From: a virus
Direction: 5' to 3' (one strand)
DNA length: 43,954 bases
IMG/VR virus record: IMGVR_UViG_3300037628_000191
Span: 1-43,954 of that record
Both the position numbers and the translations under genes were made by a program. The stretch's first letter is position 1, and each line of letters starts with the position of its first letter. A model generated the notes under the pieces. That model saw only the letters and a list, made by a program, of their open reading frames with translations, made no database searches and was not told the origin of the DNA. Of this stretch, positions 31,057 to 37,344 are shown in pieces.

Positions 31057-31958
31057 GTGGCGTTAATGTGCTGGCAATGTTTGCAGGTGGAGACATTGGA
31101 CAGCAAGCACTTAAAAATATTAGCTATAAAATTAACGAATATTACACAGCCGAAAACAACAAATACGCAAATGAGGTTGCGCTAAAAAATCACCCGTTTT
31201 CTATGCAATTAGGATGCGTGAGAATGGTTAGGCGCGCAATAACTGGTAGTGATGCGTTTATACATCGCGCTTTGAATTGCTCGTTTATATCAGACGAAAC
31301 AAAAGAGCATCTCGGCATGTGCTTGGATATTCGAGGCGTACAAATTAACCTATTAACGGCGGGCAGTCCCTGTCAGGATCTTAGCGGGCTAAAGGAAAAC
31401 GGCAAAGGATTGCAAGGGGAAAGCTCAAAACTGTTTTTTGAATTCCTGATATTAAAAAATCACTTTGATAAAGACTCAAAAGAAAAGGGTTATGAATTCA
31501 GTTATTTTTTGGAGAATGTAAGGCCTCGTAAAAAAGCTTGGCTCGATGATATTTCTGAATGCATGGGCGTTGAGCCTATTTTTATTAATAGCGATTTGTT
31601 TGTTCAGCAAAACAGACCCCGTTATTACTGGACAAATATAGAGATCGATTTATCAAGGTTGCCAACAAGGCCAGATTGGAAGGGAGATTATTACCAGTGG
31701 AGGCGCACTTACTTTAGAAAGAATCAAAGCGGTGTTTGCCCTTGCCTTACTGCTAATATGGGTACGGGCGGTCATAACGTCCCATTGCTTAGTGAGGATA
31801 AAGACGACAAAGTGCCAATTGATCAACTGGAAGTGCTGCAGGGTTACCCTGTTGGCTATACTGAAGGGGTTTCCAGAAGCCAAAGACTGATACTAATTGG
31901 CAATTCTTGGACAATGGATGTAATAGAGTTTTTCTATTCATTTTTGCCTAATCAATAG
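31053..31958 (+). CDS. DNA (cytosine-5)-methyltransferase
   Basis: 301 residues. Motif I is FAGGDIGQQAL near residue 10. Motif IV is GSPCQDLS with catalytic Cys107. Motif VI is ENV (154-156), motif VIII is QNRPRYYW (186-193), and motif X is GNSWTMDVIEFF near the C-terminus. The order is complete and the enzyme should be active. The region between VIII and X, which selects the target, is short. No restriction enzyme is nearby, so it probably protects phage DNA from host systems. Confidence 0.9.
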   Translation: MSGVNVLAMFAGGDIGQQALKNISYKINEYYTAENNKYANEVALKNHPFSMQLGCVRMVRRAITGSDAFIHRALNCSFISDETKEHLGMCLDIRGVQINLLTAGSPCQDLSGLKENGKGLQGESSKLFFEFLILKNHFDKDSKEKGYEFSYFLENVRPRKKAWLDDISECMGVEPIFINSDLFVQQNRPRYYWTNIEIDLSRLPTRPDWKGDYYQWRRTYFRKNQSGVCPCLTANMGTGGHNVPLLSEDKDDKVPIDQLEVLQGYPVGYTEGVSRSQRLILIGNSWTMDVIEFFYSFLPNQ

Positions 31959-31962
31959 CCAC

Positions 31963-31996
31963 AAAAAAGCCCGCATTATCGCGGGCTATATTTTTA
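31963..31996. terminator. Bidirectional terminator
   Basis: GCCCGC / GCGGGC stem with an A run before and a TATATTTTT run after. It lies between converging operons (stop at 31958, stop at 32004). Confidence 0.8.
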
Positions 31997-32003
31997 CTTT
32001 GGT

Positions 32004-32294
32004 TTATGCGCTCATAACTAAGTTATATAATTCTTGACCTTTTGATATCACCTTTTTATCGCCACCTTTAAGCATCAGTAAATATGCTTTCTTGGTTTCC
32101 TTGCCCCACTTGAAAGATACCTTATTTGTTATTGCGTTCGTTCTATCTTCAACGAGTCCGTGATTTTCTTTTCTGATTTTGCGCATGTATTGCAAAAACG
32201 CTTCATTTGTCATTTCAATACTTGATACTGCTTCGTGACCAAAAAACTTACCGGTTGGCAATAATTTTGCTACTTTTTCTTTAACTGTGCTCAT
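32004..32294 (-). CDS. Hypothetical protein
   Basis: 96 residues from the ATG at 32294, which has AGGAGC 8 bases upstream. An open frame continues to 32456 but there it only overlaps the next gene out of frame. Basic, with MSTVKEKVAKLLPTGKFFGH, and NEAFLQYMRKIRKENHG resembling a small helical DNA-binding domain. Unrecognised. Confidence 0.55.
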   Translation of the reverse strand: MSTVKEKVAKLLPTGKFFGHEAVSSIEMTNEAFLQYMRKIRKENHGLVEDRTNAITNKVSFKWGKETKKAYLLMLKGGDKKVISKGQELYNLVMSA

Positions 32295-32310
32295 TGTGTT
32301 GCTCCTGCTT

Positions 32311-32475
32311 TTAATGTCCGTTGTAACCGTTAAGCCATGCCTTAAAAGCCCAAAAATTAAGCTTTGGCTTTCTCTCTCTAAAGAAGTTGCTAAATAAAAC
32401 TCCTTCGTCCTTAATCGCATCACGCTGACCCATTGCATAAAAATATGCTTTGCCACTGTTGCTACGTTTGCTCAT
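32311..32475 (-). CDS. Small hypothetical protein
   Basis: 54 residues, starting MSKRSNSGKAYFYAMGQRDA, with FFRERKPKLNFWAFKAWLNG near the end. GAGG-type ribosome site. It overlaps the XRE gene by 14 bases. The Ser/Gly/Lys N-terminus and aromatic end are typical of small phage proteins (compare regulator-associated proteins); unrecognised. Confidence 0.55.
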   Translation of the reverse strand: MSKRSNSGKAYFYAMGQRDAIKDEGVLFSNFFRERKPKLNFWAFKAWLNGYNGH

Positions 32476-32701
32476 TTTCGATTTCCTCTTTTTTTAAAAC
32501 TATATCGCTGTGCTTAATATTTAAAGCCCTTGCTATGCGCTCCATTGTGTATTCAGTTGGTGATGATACTCCACGGTTTATTTTTGAAATTGTGCCCGCG
32601 TTTACTCCTGATATTTGTATCAGCTTCGGAATATCAAACCCGACCTCTAGCATAAAAAAATCAATTGCCTTGCCTCTTGGTGATAACTCTAGTTTTTGCA
32701 T
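32462..32701 (-). CDS. XRE-family HTH regulator
   Basis: 79 residues. FDIPKLIQISGVNAGTISKI is a clear Cro/CI-type helix-turn-helix, followed by NRGVSSPTEYTMERIARALN. Size fits a one-domain repressor/antirepressor. There is no matching integrase or second repressor, so it probably sets early-gene timing rather than lysogeny. Confidence 0.8.
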   Translation of the reverse strand: MQKLELSPRGKAIDFFMLEVGFDIPKLIQISGVNAGTISKINRGVSSPTEYTMERIARALNIKHSDIVLKKEEIENEQT

Positions 32702-32877
32702 GGTAAATGTACTCCGCAGTTTTTACATATTTTAAATTTAGGGCCAAACGTGTGAAAAATATCATCACGAATTGGGTTTTGCGTGATCGCTTCGTGCTTG
32801 CCGTTGTTGTGAATGCATTCGGTCATAACTAAGGCAGCGTGTATTTGGTCAATTTTTCCGATAGGTGTAATACGCAT
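32689..32877 (-). CDS. Small Cys-containing hypothetical protein
   Basis: 62 residues from the ATG at 32877 (AAGG upstream); a GTG at 32931 would give 80. Several Cys and His (TECIHNNGKHE, then ICKNCGVHLPCKN) suggest zinc binding. It overlaps the XRE gene. Confidence 0.55.
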   Translation of the reverse strand: MRITPIGKIDQIHAALVMTECIHNNGKHEAITQNPIRDDIFHTFGPKFKICKNCGVHLPCKN

Positions 32878-32917
32878 ATATTTCAACCTTGAGTTTTTGC
32901 CCTTTAGGGCGTGTTTG

Positions 32918-33181
32918 TTATTTGCTGTCACTTTCTAGCCCGCTGATGTACTCGTTAGCGATTGCCACGGATAAAGCAACTTTGAGATGGTCAAGAATCT
33001 CACGACTAGAAGTAAAAGCATCGTAAGCAGTATCATAAGCTTTATGCGCCTCACTACCTGAGAAGTCTTCACTTCCACTGCGCGTTTCAAAATGAAAGTT
33101 GATCGCATCGCCAAGGTCTGGGCGAGAAGCTTCGATTACAGAGATTGCTGATTCTAATTGCTTGCTAGTTGCTGGTTTCAT
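32918..33181 (-). CDS. Helical hypothetical protein
   Basis: 87 residues from the ATG at 33181, which follows AAAGGCG; an upstream in-frame start at 33238 would lie inside the promoter. LESAISVIEASRPDLGDAIN and later HLKVALSVAIANEYISGL are amphipathic helices. First gene of the regulator operon. Unrecognised. Confidence 0.6.
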   Translation of the reverse strand: MKPATSKQLESAISVIEASRPDLGDAINFHFETRSGSEDFSGSEAHKAYDTAYDAFTSSREILDHLKVALSVAIANEYISGLESDSK

Positions 33182-33222
33182 GACATTCGCCTTTGGGTTA
33201 GTTGTTTTGTTTCGATAACTAG

Positions 33223-33251
33223 ATAATAGAATAATCATCTACTACTGGCAA
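33223..33251 (-). promoter_or_regulatory. Leftward promoter of the regulator operon
   Basis: Minus strand TTGCCA, 17-base spacer, TATTAT (5 of 6 to consensus), about 40 bases upstream of the start at 33181. Confidence 0.7.
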
Positions 33252-33303
33252 GTACTTTTTTTAAAGAAAGTGATGTTAAGGGTGAAAGCTTGATTTAGAT
33301 CAC

Positions 33304-33330
33304 AAAAAAGCCCCAATTAAGGGGTTTTGT
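33304..33330. terminator. Terminator after ssb
   Basis: GCCCC / GGGG(C) stem with AATTAA loop. Leftward RNA ends in TTTTTT. It lies 29 bases after the tail-frame stop at 33359, and the region between contains only the -1-frame ssb tail, as expected if that tail is translated. Confidence 0.75.
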
Positions 33331-33358
33331 TTATATGATATTGATGTAAGCTGTTGAT

Positions 33359-34023
33359 TTAAAAGGGAATATCATCATCGAAGTCCATTGAAGGCTCCGT
33401 GTAAGTTACTTTCCCGGCGCCTGTTGTCCTCCGTGTGGTTGATTTTGCGGATTAGGTTGCTGTTGATTATGCGCGGGCTGTTGTTGTTGTTGTTGCTGTT
33501 GTTGAGGCGCGGGTTGATACGCGGGGGCTTGCTGAGCTTGCTGTTGAGGTGCTTGAGCTTGCTGAGGCTTGTTGCCCCAGCTTTGTTGTTGCTGTTGCGG
33601 CGCAGGTGCTTGACTAGGCGTTTGCTGTTGAAATCCACCTTGCGATTGTTGTGGCGCTTGTTGACCACCTTGCCCGCCAGTACTTGCATCCATTAATTGC
33701 AACTCAGAAACAATAATTTTAGTAGAGTAGCGATCTTGCCCAGTGGTTTTATCTTGGAATTTATCAGTTTTAAGCTTACCTTCGATATAAACCTTTGCGC
33801 CTTTCTTTAAAAATTTACCGCACATTTCACCGAACTTTCCGAAAACCGTTAGGTTATGCCATTCAGTTTCATTCTCATACTCGCCCGTCTGTTTACTTTT
33901 CCATGACTCGGTTGTGGCAATTGAGAAATTACACACGGCATTACCATTCGGCATATAACGCATTTCAGGATCTTTGCCCAGATTGCCTACTAAAATAATT
34001 TTATTTACGCTTCTATTGAACAT
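33359..34023 (-). CDS. ssb: Single-strand DNA-binding protein, predicted -1 frameshift form with acidic tip
   Basis: Slippage at GGGAAAG (33415-33409) by -1 would let ribosomes bypass the TAA at 33408-33406 and add VTYTEPSMDFDDDIPF, giving 221 residues. MDFDDDIPF is the near-universal C-terminal tip of gammaproteobacterial SSB, the docking site for many replication and repair enzymes. The -1 frame has a TAA stop only 15 codons upstream, so the shift must occur in that short window, and this heptamer is the best site in it. Alternative: an indel in the sequence. The tail and site are seen; the frameshift is inferred. Confidence 0.75.
33406..34023 (-). CDS. ssb: Single-strand DNA-binding protein, zero-frame form without acidic tip
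   Basis: 205 residues. The OB fold occupies about residues 1-113 (SVNKIILVGNLGKDPEMRYM, then FSIATTESWKSK, and EWHNLTVFGKFGEMCGKFL). The rest is a Gln/Pro/Ala-rich linker that ends QQAPGK with no acidic tip. It would bind ssDNA during phage replication but could not recruit tip-binding partners. First codons have AAGGAAATAAC upstream. The Gln tract on DNA is a TTG/CTG microsatellite. Confidence 0.85.
   Translation of the reverse strand: MFNRSVNKIILVGNLGKDPEMRYMPNGNAVCNFSIATTESWKSKQTGEYENETEWHNLTVFGKFGEMCGKFLKKGAKVYIEGKLKTDKFQDKTTGQDRYSTKIIVSELQLMDASTGGQGGQQAPQQSQGGFQQQTPSQAPAPQQQQQSWGNKPQQAQAPQQQAQQAPAYQPAPQQQQQQQQQPAHNQQQPNPQNQPHGGQQAPGK
33409..33415 (-). promoter_or_regulatory. Slippery heptamer G GGA AAG in ssb
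   Basis: Zero-frame codons CCG GGA AAG TAA: the heptamer G_GGA_AAG obeys X_XXY_YYZ and equals the site used by lambda tail genes G/GT. The stop codon follows directly. GGAGG (33432-33428) lies 12 bases upstream, at a distance like that of the frameshift-stimulating Shine-Dalgarno of dnaX. Confidence 0.75.
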
Positions 34024-34162
34024 TGTTATTTCCTTCTTTATTAATCAAATCATTCATTTTGTCATTAATTCGCGCTTGCTTCTGCTCTTTACGCATTTTA
34101 TAAATACCCAAACACGCAAGAATTAAAATTACCGCAAATGTTATTGCTAGTCCGTTATGCAT
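34013..34162 (-). CDS. Small membrane protein upstream of ssb
   Basis: 49 residues. One N-terminal membrane helix (LAITFAVILILACLGIY) then a basic helical tail (MRKEQKQARINDKMNDLI). The ATG is at 34162 and the gene ends inside the ssb start by 11 bases. Topology resembles small spanin or regulator subunits; unrecognised. Confidence 0.55.
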   Translation of the reverse strand: MHNGLAITFAVILILACLGIYKMRKEQKQARINDKMNDLINKEGNNNVQ

Positions 34163-34331
34163 TATGAAACCTCTCTGCCGCCATTAATAAATCTAACGCC
34201 TCACGAATTTTTGCTGATCCGTTATGGCCCTTTAAGTATGTGAATTGTTCAGCCGTGACAGTTGCGTTAACCTGCTTCATCTTGACCTTTGATACTGGCC
34301 GCCCTCTTCCTATTACTGGAAATTCTTTCAT
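34155..34331 (-). CDS. Ribbon-helix-helix-like regulator
   Basis: 58 residues. A basic N-terminus (GRGRPVSKVKMKQ) then VNATVTAEQFTYLKGHNG and SAKIREALDLLMAAE, the strand-helix-helix order of CopG/Arc proteins. First gene of the ssb operon, next to divergent start sites, consistent with regulation of ssb. Confidence 0.6.
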   Translation of the reverse strand: MKEFPVIGRGRPVSKVKMKQVNATVTAEQFTYLKGHNGSAKIREALDLLMAAERFHNA

Positions 34332-34348
34332 ATTTCTATTTACTCATT

Positions 34349-34377
34349 TTGAAAACGTGCTAATATTATTGTGTATT
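34349..34377 (+). promoter_or_regulatory. Putative rightward promoter of the lysis operon
   Basis: TTGAAA, 17 bases, TGTATT (4 of 6). About 47 bases before the start at 34424. Confidence 0.35.
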
Positions 34378-34423
34378 TAAATAAAGAAAGCAAGCGATCA
34401 TTTAAACTAACGGAGAAATGACA

Positions 34424-34585
34424 ATGTGCGAACAAACTATAAACAGCTTTAACAAATCAGACCTAATAAATAGAAGTGAAAAAAGAGAAAAATCGGCTCC
34501 TGTATCAATAAAACGAATGAAAAATATGCGTGACATTGAAGATAAAAAAGCAGTGTTGCAATTTGAGCGTGATAATGAATTGTAA
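34424..34585 (+). CDS. Small hypothetical charged protein
   Basis: 53 residues. The ATG at 34424 has GGAG 8 bases upstream; the ATG at 34418 is too close. MCEQTINSFNKSDLINRSEK followed by a Lys/Arg/Glu/Asp-rich helix. Precedes the lysis genes. Unrecognised. Confidence 0.5.
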   Translation: MCEQTINSFNKSDLINRSEKREKSAPVSIKRMKNMRDIEDKKAVLQFERDNEL

Positions 34586-34640
34586 GGGGTAATTTATCTC
34601 ATCAGACAATAAAGATTTATATTTTAAAGAAGAGGTTAAA

Positions 34641-35105
34641 ATGAAAGCATCAAATATAAAAGATTGGCCCAATCAATTTAAAGCGGGCGACTGGCCAGAC
34701 AAAGTTTTGGATAAAATGGACTCGTTAGTATTAACTGAGATTATTTTTCCATTGCGTGTGACGTCAGGCTTGCCAATGTGGCCTAGTGCTTTTTATAGCG
34801 CTCACATACGCGAAACTGGCGCTTCACAGCATTCTATTGAAGGCGGTAGATTATCAACGGCAACAGATATGCATGTTGCTACTATTGATAAAATGATGCG
34901 TGTGATGGCCCTTGCTGAGTCTATGCCTGGCGTGGGAGGTATTGGCATATACTTTAACACTAATACGCCTATGTTGCATTTAGATGGGCGCAAGGGGCGT
35001 TTGGTTTGGCTGTGTTACGAAGTCGCAGAGGGTAAGCCGATTTATTTATATCGTGAAAACGATCCGATTAAATTCTATAAAAAACTAGGGGAGTTGTTAG
35101 CATGA
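34641..35105 (+). CDS. Endolysin, peptidase M15-like
   Basis: 154 residues. The catalytic pattern includes SQHSIEGGRLSTATDMHV (His64, Asp76) and MLHLDGRKG (His113, Asp115), matching zinc D,D/L,D-carboxypeptidases of the M15_3 type that cut peptidoglycan cross-links. No signal peptide is seen, so release would depend on the holin encoded with a 4-base overlap downstream. This pairing strongly supports a lysis cassette. Confidence 0.8.
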   Translation: MKASNIKDWPNQFKAGDWPDKVLDKMDSLVLTEIIFPLRVTSGLPMWPSAFYSAHIRETGASQHSIEGGRLSTATDMHVATIDKMMRVMALAESMPGVGGIGIYFNTNTPMLHLDGRKGRLVWLCYEVAEGKPIYLYRENDPIKFYKKLGELLA

Positions 35106-35674
35106 AATTTTGGGACATAATCAGAAGCGTGGGCGGTGGCATAATTGAAAACGCAGTGCCAGGCGGCAATATAATTATGGGGGCTATCAATGGACTGCTA
35201 CCACCCGATAAGCAATTACCGCTGAATGCAACAGGGCAACAGGCTCAAGATGCTATTGCAGGGTTAACACCTGAATTACAAGCGCAGGTTAAAAACAAAG
35301 AGTTTGACGTGAAGATTGAGCAGATAAAGCAATCATACGACACGCTGCGCACGATGTTAACATCAGATGCAGTAAGTCCTCATTCAACACGCCCATATAT
35401 TGCAAAGGGGTCGTTTCAAGTAATAGCTTTTACTGTTGTAACGGTAATTTCAACGTGGACTTATGGGGTAATACAGGAAAATGATTCACTAGTGCAAACT
35501 GTCATGAGCGGATGGCCTTTTATACTTGCAGTAATTGCCCCGTTGGTTGTGTTGCTACACGCTTATTTTGGAGTATTAAAACAGGAGCAGAAAAACAAGT
35601 TAGAAGCTGCGACAGGTAATAAATCAATGGGAGTAATTGGCGGAATTATATCTGCATTAACCGGCAGAAAATAA
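35102..35674 (+). CDS. Holin, 3TM family
   Basis: 190 residues. An amphipathic or weakly hydrophobic N-terminus (IIRSVGGGIIENAVPGGNII), then a soluble helical part, then two clear membrane helices (FQVIAFTVVTVISTWTYGVI and about 130-152, GWPFILAVIAPLVVLLHAYF). This resembles the 3TM holin family (PF11351-like). Start overlaps the endolysin. Followed 30 bases later by a strong terminator. Confidence 0.75.
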   Translation: MKFWDIIRSVGGGIIENAVPGGNIIMGAINGLLPPDKQLPLNATGQQAQDAIAGLTPELQAQVKNKEFDVKIEQIKQSYDTLRTMLTSDAVSPHSTRPYIAKGSFQVIAFTVVTVISTWTYGVIQENDSLVQTVMSGWPFILAVIAPLVVLLHAYFGVLKQEQKNKLEAATGNKSMGVIGGIISALTGRK

Positions 35675-35703
35675 ACCAACCTGTAACAAAGACTTACAAG
35701 TTC

Positions 35704-35726
35704 AGCCACTTTCGAGTGGCTTTTTT
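35704..35726 (+). terminator. Rightward terminator of the lysis operon
   Basis: GCCACT-TTCG-AGTGGC with a UUCG tetraloop, then TTTTTT. A strong intrinsic terminator. Confidence 0.9.
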
Positions 35727-35746
35727 GCGCGTGAATTTTGGGCAAT

Positions 35747-35773
35747 AAAAAACCGGGTTTATGCCGGTTTTGT
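35747..35773 (-). terminator. Leftward terminator
   Basis: Minus strand AACCGG-CATAAAC-CCGGTT followed by TTTTATT, directly after the stop at 35775. It faces the lysis terminator. Confidence 0.8.
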
Positions 35774-35774
35774 T

Positions 35775-35993
35775 TTATTTGACCACTTTAATGCTAAATA
35801 CAACGTTGCATGTTGACATCCCTTCGTCTTTATAGGGTAGTTCCTCGACCTCTGATAATACGCCTCCCGCTCCAACTATCATTTTATATCTGTAGGTAGG
35901 GTCAATCTTATTTGTCATTATAAATTCAGCAACTGCATTTATCGCAACTGCATTACTTAGCTTGCCGTCATGATTTATTACTATTTGTGTCAT
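35775..35993 (-). CDS. Hypothetical protein
   Basis: 72 residues. SNAVAINAVAEFIMTNKIDP, then YRYKMIVGAGGVLSEVEELP, mixed alpha/beta. AAGGAAAT ribosome site. A hairpin (36015-36037) separates it from the Dam-like gene. Unrecognised. Confidence 0.6.
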   Translation of the reverse strand: MTQIVINHDGKLSNAVAINAVAEFIMTNKIDPTYRYKMIVGAGGVLSEVEELPYKDEGMSTCNVVFSIKVVK

Positions 35994-36014
35994 AATTATT
36001 TCCTTTAGTTAGCT

Positions 36015-36037
36015 AAAAACCGCGTGTTAGGCGGCTT
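36015..36037 (-). terminator. Terminator or attenuator after the Dam-like gene
   Basis: Minus strand AAGCCGC-CTAACAC-GCGGTTTTT (one G-T pair) just after the stop at 36045. Confidence 0.55.
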
Positions 36038-36044
36038 GTTTTTG

Positions 36045-36542
36045 TTAATAAATATCAGCTATATCAATATATTCAGTATCAGCATATCTCGCTAAATACG
36101 GCGACAGGTAAAACATAAATTGCGGCTTATTGTTTCCTTTGATAGAAACGCCTTCACCATCTAAAAACGAAATGCGACCACCCACGATCGGCATAATAAG
36201 AGCTTTTGCATTTATTAACTCTTTAAACCATTTTGTTGATGAGTCTGAATTAAGTATTCCCGCAACAGCATAGCCATTTACAGCCCACTTAACGCACTGC
36301 TTGACGAATGGCAAAGGCCCGCTGAAAGGCGGGTTACACCATGCTAAATCGCCATTATCTATAAGGCAACGATTCATCCATGAGTCATCAAGAAAATTAT
36401 TCTTCTCAGTAATATTTAGATCGCATACTTTGTTTTCATTGCTAGAGCATAAATCAATTTTTATATTTCCAAACTTGTTTTCAATGAAATTGATCACCTC
36501 TTTAGGTGTGCGCCATGTATCGCCTGGGCCTGTTTTGCTCAT
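36045..36542 (-). CDS. Phage Dam-type DNA adenine methyltransferase
   Basis: 165 residues. GDTWRTPKEVINFIENKFG at the N-terminus, then the IDLCSS segment and AWCNPPFSGPLPFVKQC (catalytic NPPF at 70-73, a DPPY-type motif) define the short phage Dam family (PF05869). It would methylate adenine in phage DNA, giving protection or timing. Overlaps the NinX-like gene by 4 bases. Confidence 0.8.
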   Translation of the reverse strand: MSKTGPGDTWRTPKEVINFIENKFGNIKIDLCSSNENKVCDLNITEKNNFLDDSWMNRCLIDNGDLAWCNPPFSGPLPFVKQCVKWAVNGYAVAGILNSDSSTKWFKELINAKALIMPIVGGRISFLDGEGVSIKGNNKPQFMFYLSPYLARYADTEYIDIADIY

Positions 36543-36886
36543 TTTTCACTCTCCATCATTTTTAGATATACGATTGCAGCGGCTCTAAGCTCGTTAGCGT
36601 GCGTTTCGTTATGTTGATCAGAGTTAATTCTTTTTGCCATTGGTAATAATTTGGGATTTGCTCTGTAATGAATTGATATTTTGTTTTCACGGATTAACGG
36701 GCCCATGTCTGACCAGTTGTTTATGTCGAATGACGAAGTGGTTGATCCGCCTCCGTAACCACTACTTAGCAATGCAAATGCAGTTGATGGTGGAGATGTG
36801 GAATACTTTTCTGCTAGTCCGCCACATTTAATCTTTAATATAGCTAGCGATAACTTATCATCACTCATCTTTTCATGATCAATCAT
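36539..36886 (-). CDS. NinX-like (DUF2591) protein
   Basis: 115 residues. MSDDKLSLAILKIKCGG at the start, FDINNWSDMGPLIRENKISI in the middle and ELRAAAIVYLKMMESEK at the end follow the DUF2591/NinX pattern of lambdoid phages. Function unknown. Neighbours overlap by 4 bases on each side. Confidence 0.65.
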   Translation of the reverse strand: MIDHEKMSDDKLSLAILKIKCGGLAEKYSTSPPSTAFALLSSGYGGGSTTSSFDINNWSDMGPLIRENKISIHYRANPKLLPMAKRINSDQHNETHANELRAAAIVYLKMMESEK

Positions 36887-37029
36887 TGTTTTGACTCCTT
36901 GTCTTTAGCCATATCAACAACAAGCAAGTTGCGCAAATGCTCAGCCTTCTTGCCTTTCTTATTTAAGTATTCGTGCTGCTCTTTAGATAGCGCAACAGGT
37001 AGTGATTTCTTTCTATTTGATTCAGACAT
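36883..37029 (-). CDS. Small RHH-like/basic regulator
   Basis: 48 residues from the ATG at 37029; an upstream in-frame start at 37107 would cover the promoter. MSESNRKKSLPVALSKEQHE and YLNKKGKKAEHLRNLLVVDM suggest strand-helix-helix. First gene of the Dam operon. Confidence 0.5.
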   Translation of the reverse strand: MSESNRKKSLPVALSKEQHEYLNKKGKKAEHLRNLLVVDMAKDKESKQ

Positions 37030-37057
37030 TTTAAACCCTCTAGTTAATTGAGATTTT

Positions 37058-37086
37058 ATTATGCGCTTAAAATATATTAAAAGCAA
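37058..37086 (-). promoter_or_regulatory. Leftward promoter of the Dam operon
   Basis: Minus strand TTGCTT, 17-base spacer, CATAAT (5 of 6 to consensus), 29 bases before the start at 37029. Confidence 0.65.
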
Positions 37087-37100
37087 TATCACTTTAGCTA

Positions 37101-37129
37101 TTGACACTGATATATTTTAGGATTATATT
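37101..37129 (+). promoter_or_regulatory. Rightward promoter of the recombination operon
   Basis: TTGACA, 17-base spacer, TATATT (5 of 6). The best sigma70-type match in the window, 32 bases before the start at 37162. Confidence 0.8.
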
Positions 37130-37161
37130 TGATTCAAGATTAATAAAGGAGAGGCGCAAAA

Positions 37162-37344
37162 ATGAAAACTGAAGAAATTAAGATTACCGTGGTAGATGGC
37201 GTTATTCAAAATGTCGAAGTTGGTGATATGCAAACTGGTGAGTTAACTGTAGGGGAGGCTTTGCAGGCTGTGCTTTCAAGAGTTAACAAAGTTAATCAGG
37301 GTTACTTTAGAGTTAAGAAGGATGTTAAAAATGAAAGTAATTAA
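37162..37344 (+). CDS. Small hypothetical protein
   Basis: 60 residues. MKTEEIKITVVDGVIQNVEV then a helix EALQAVLSRVNKVN. AGGAGAGGCG ribosome site. Overlaps the exonuclease start by 14 bases, so translation is coupled. Unrecognised. Confidence 0.65.
   Translation: MKTEEIKITVVDGVIQNVEVGDMQTGELTVGEALQAVLSRVNKVNQGYFRVKKDVKNESN

Noticed and set aside
32004-32456. 150-residue form of the last regulator-operon gene
   Set aside because: The upstream 54 codons overlap a different gene with its own ribosome site; the ATG at 32294 has a better ribosome site.
32462-32701. Lysogeny switch based on the XRE protein
   Set aside because: No integrase, excisionase, partition gene or opposing Cro/CI pair is visible, so lysogeny is not supported.
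33375-33689. An alternative 104-residue frame on the minus strand within ssb
   Set aside because: Composition (Asn, Arg, Lys, Ser-rich, no pattern) is that of a shadow of the Gln-rich linker. The tip-coding frame is the third frame, not this one.
33388-33696. Leu/Arg-rich open frame on the plus strand opposite ssb
   Set aside because: It is the complement of the Gln codon repeat and has no ribosome site.
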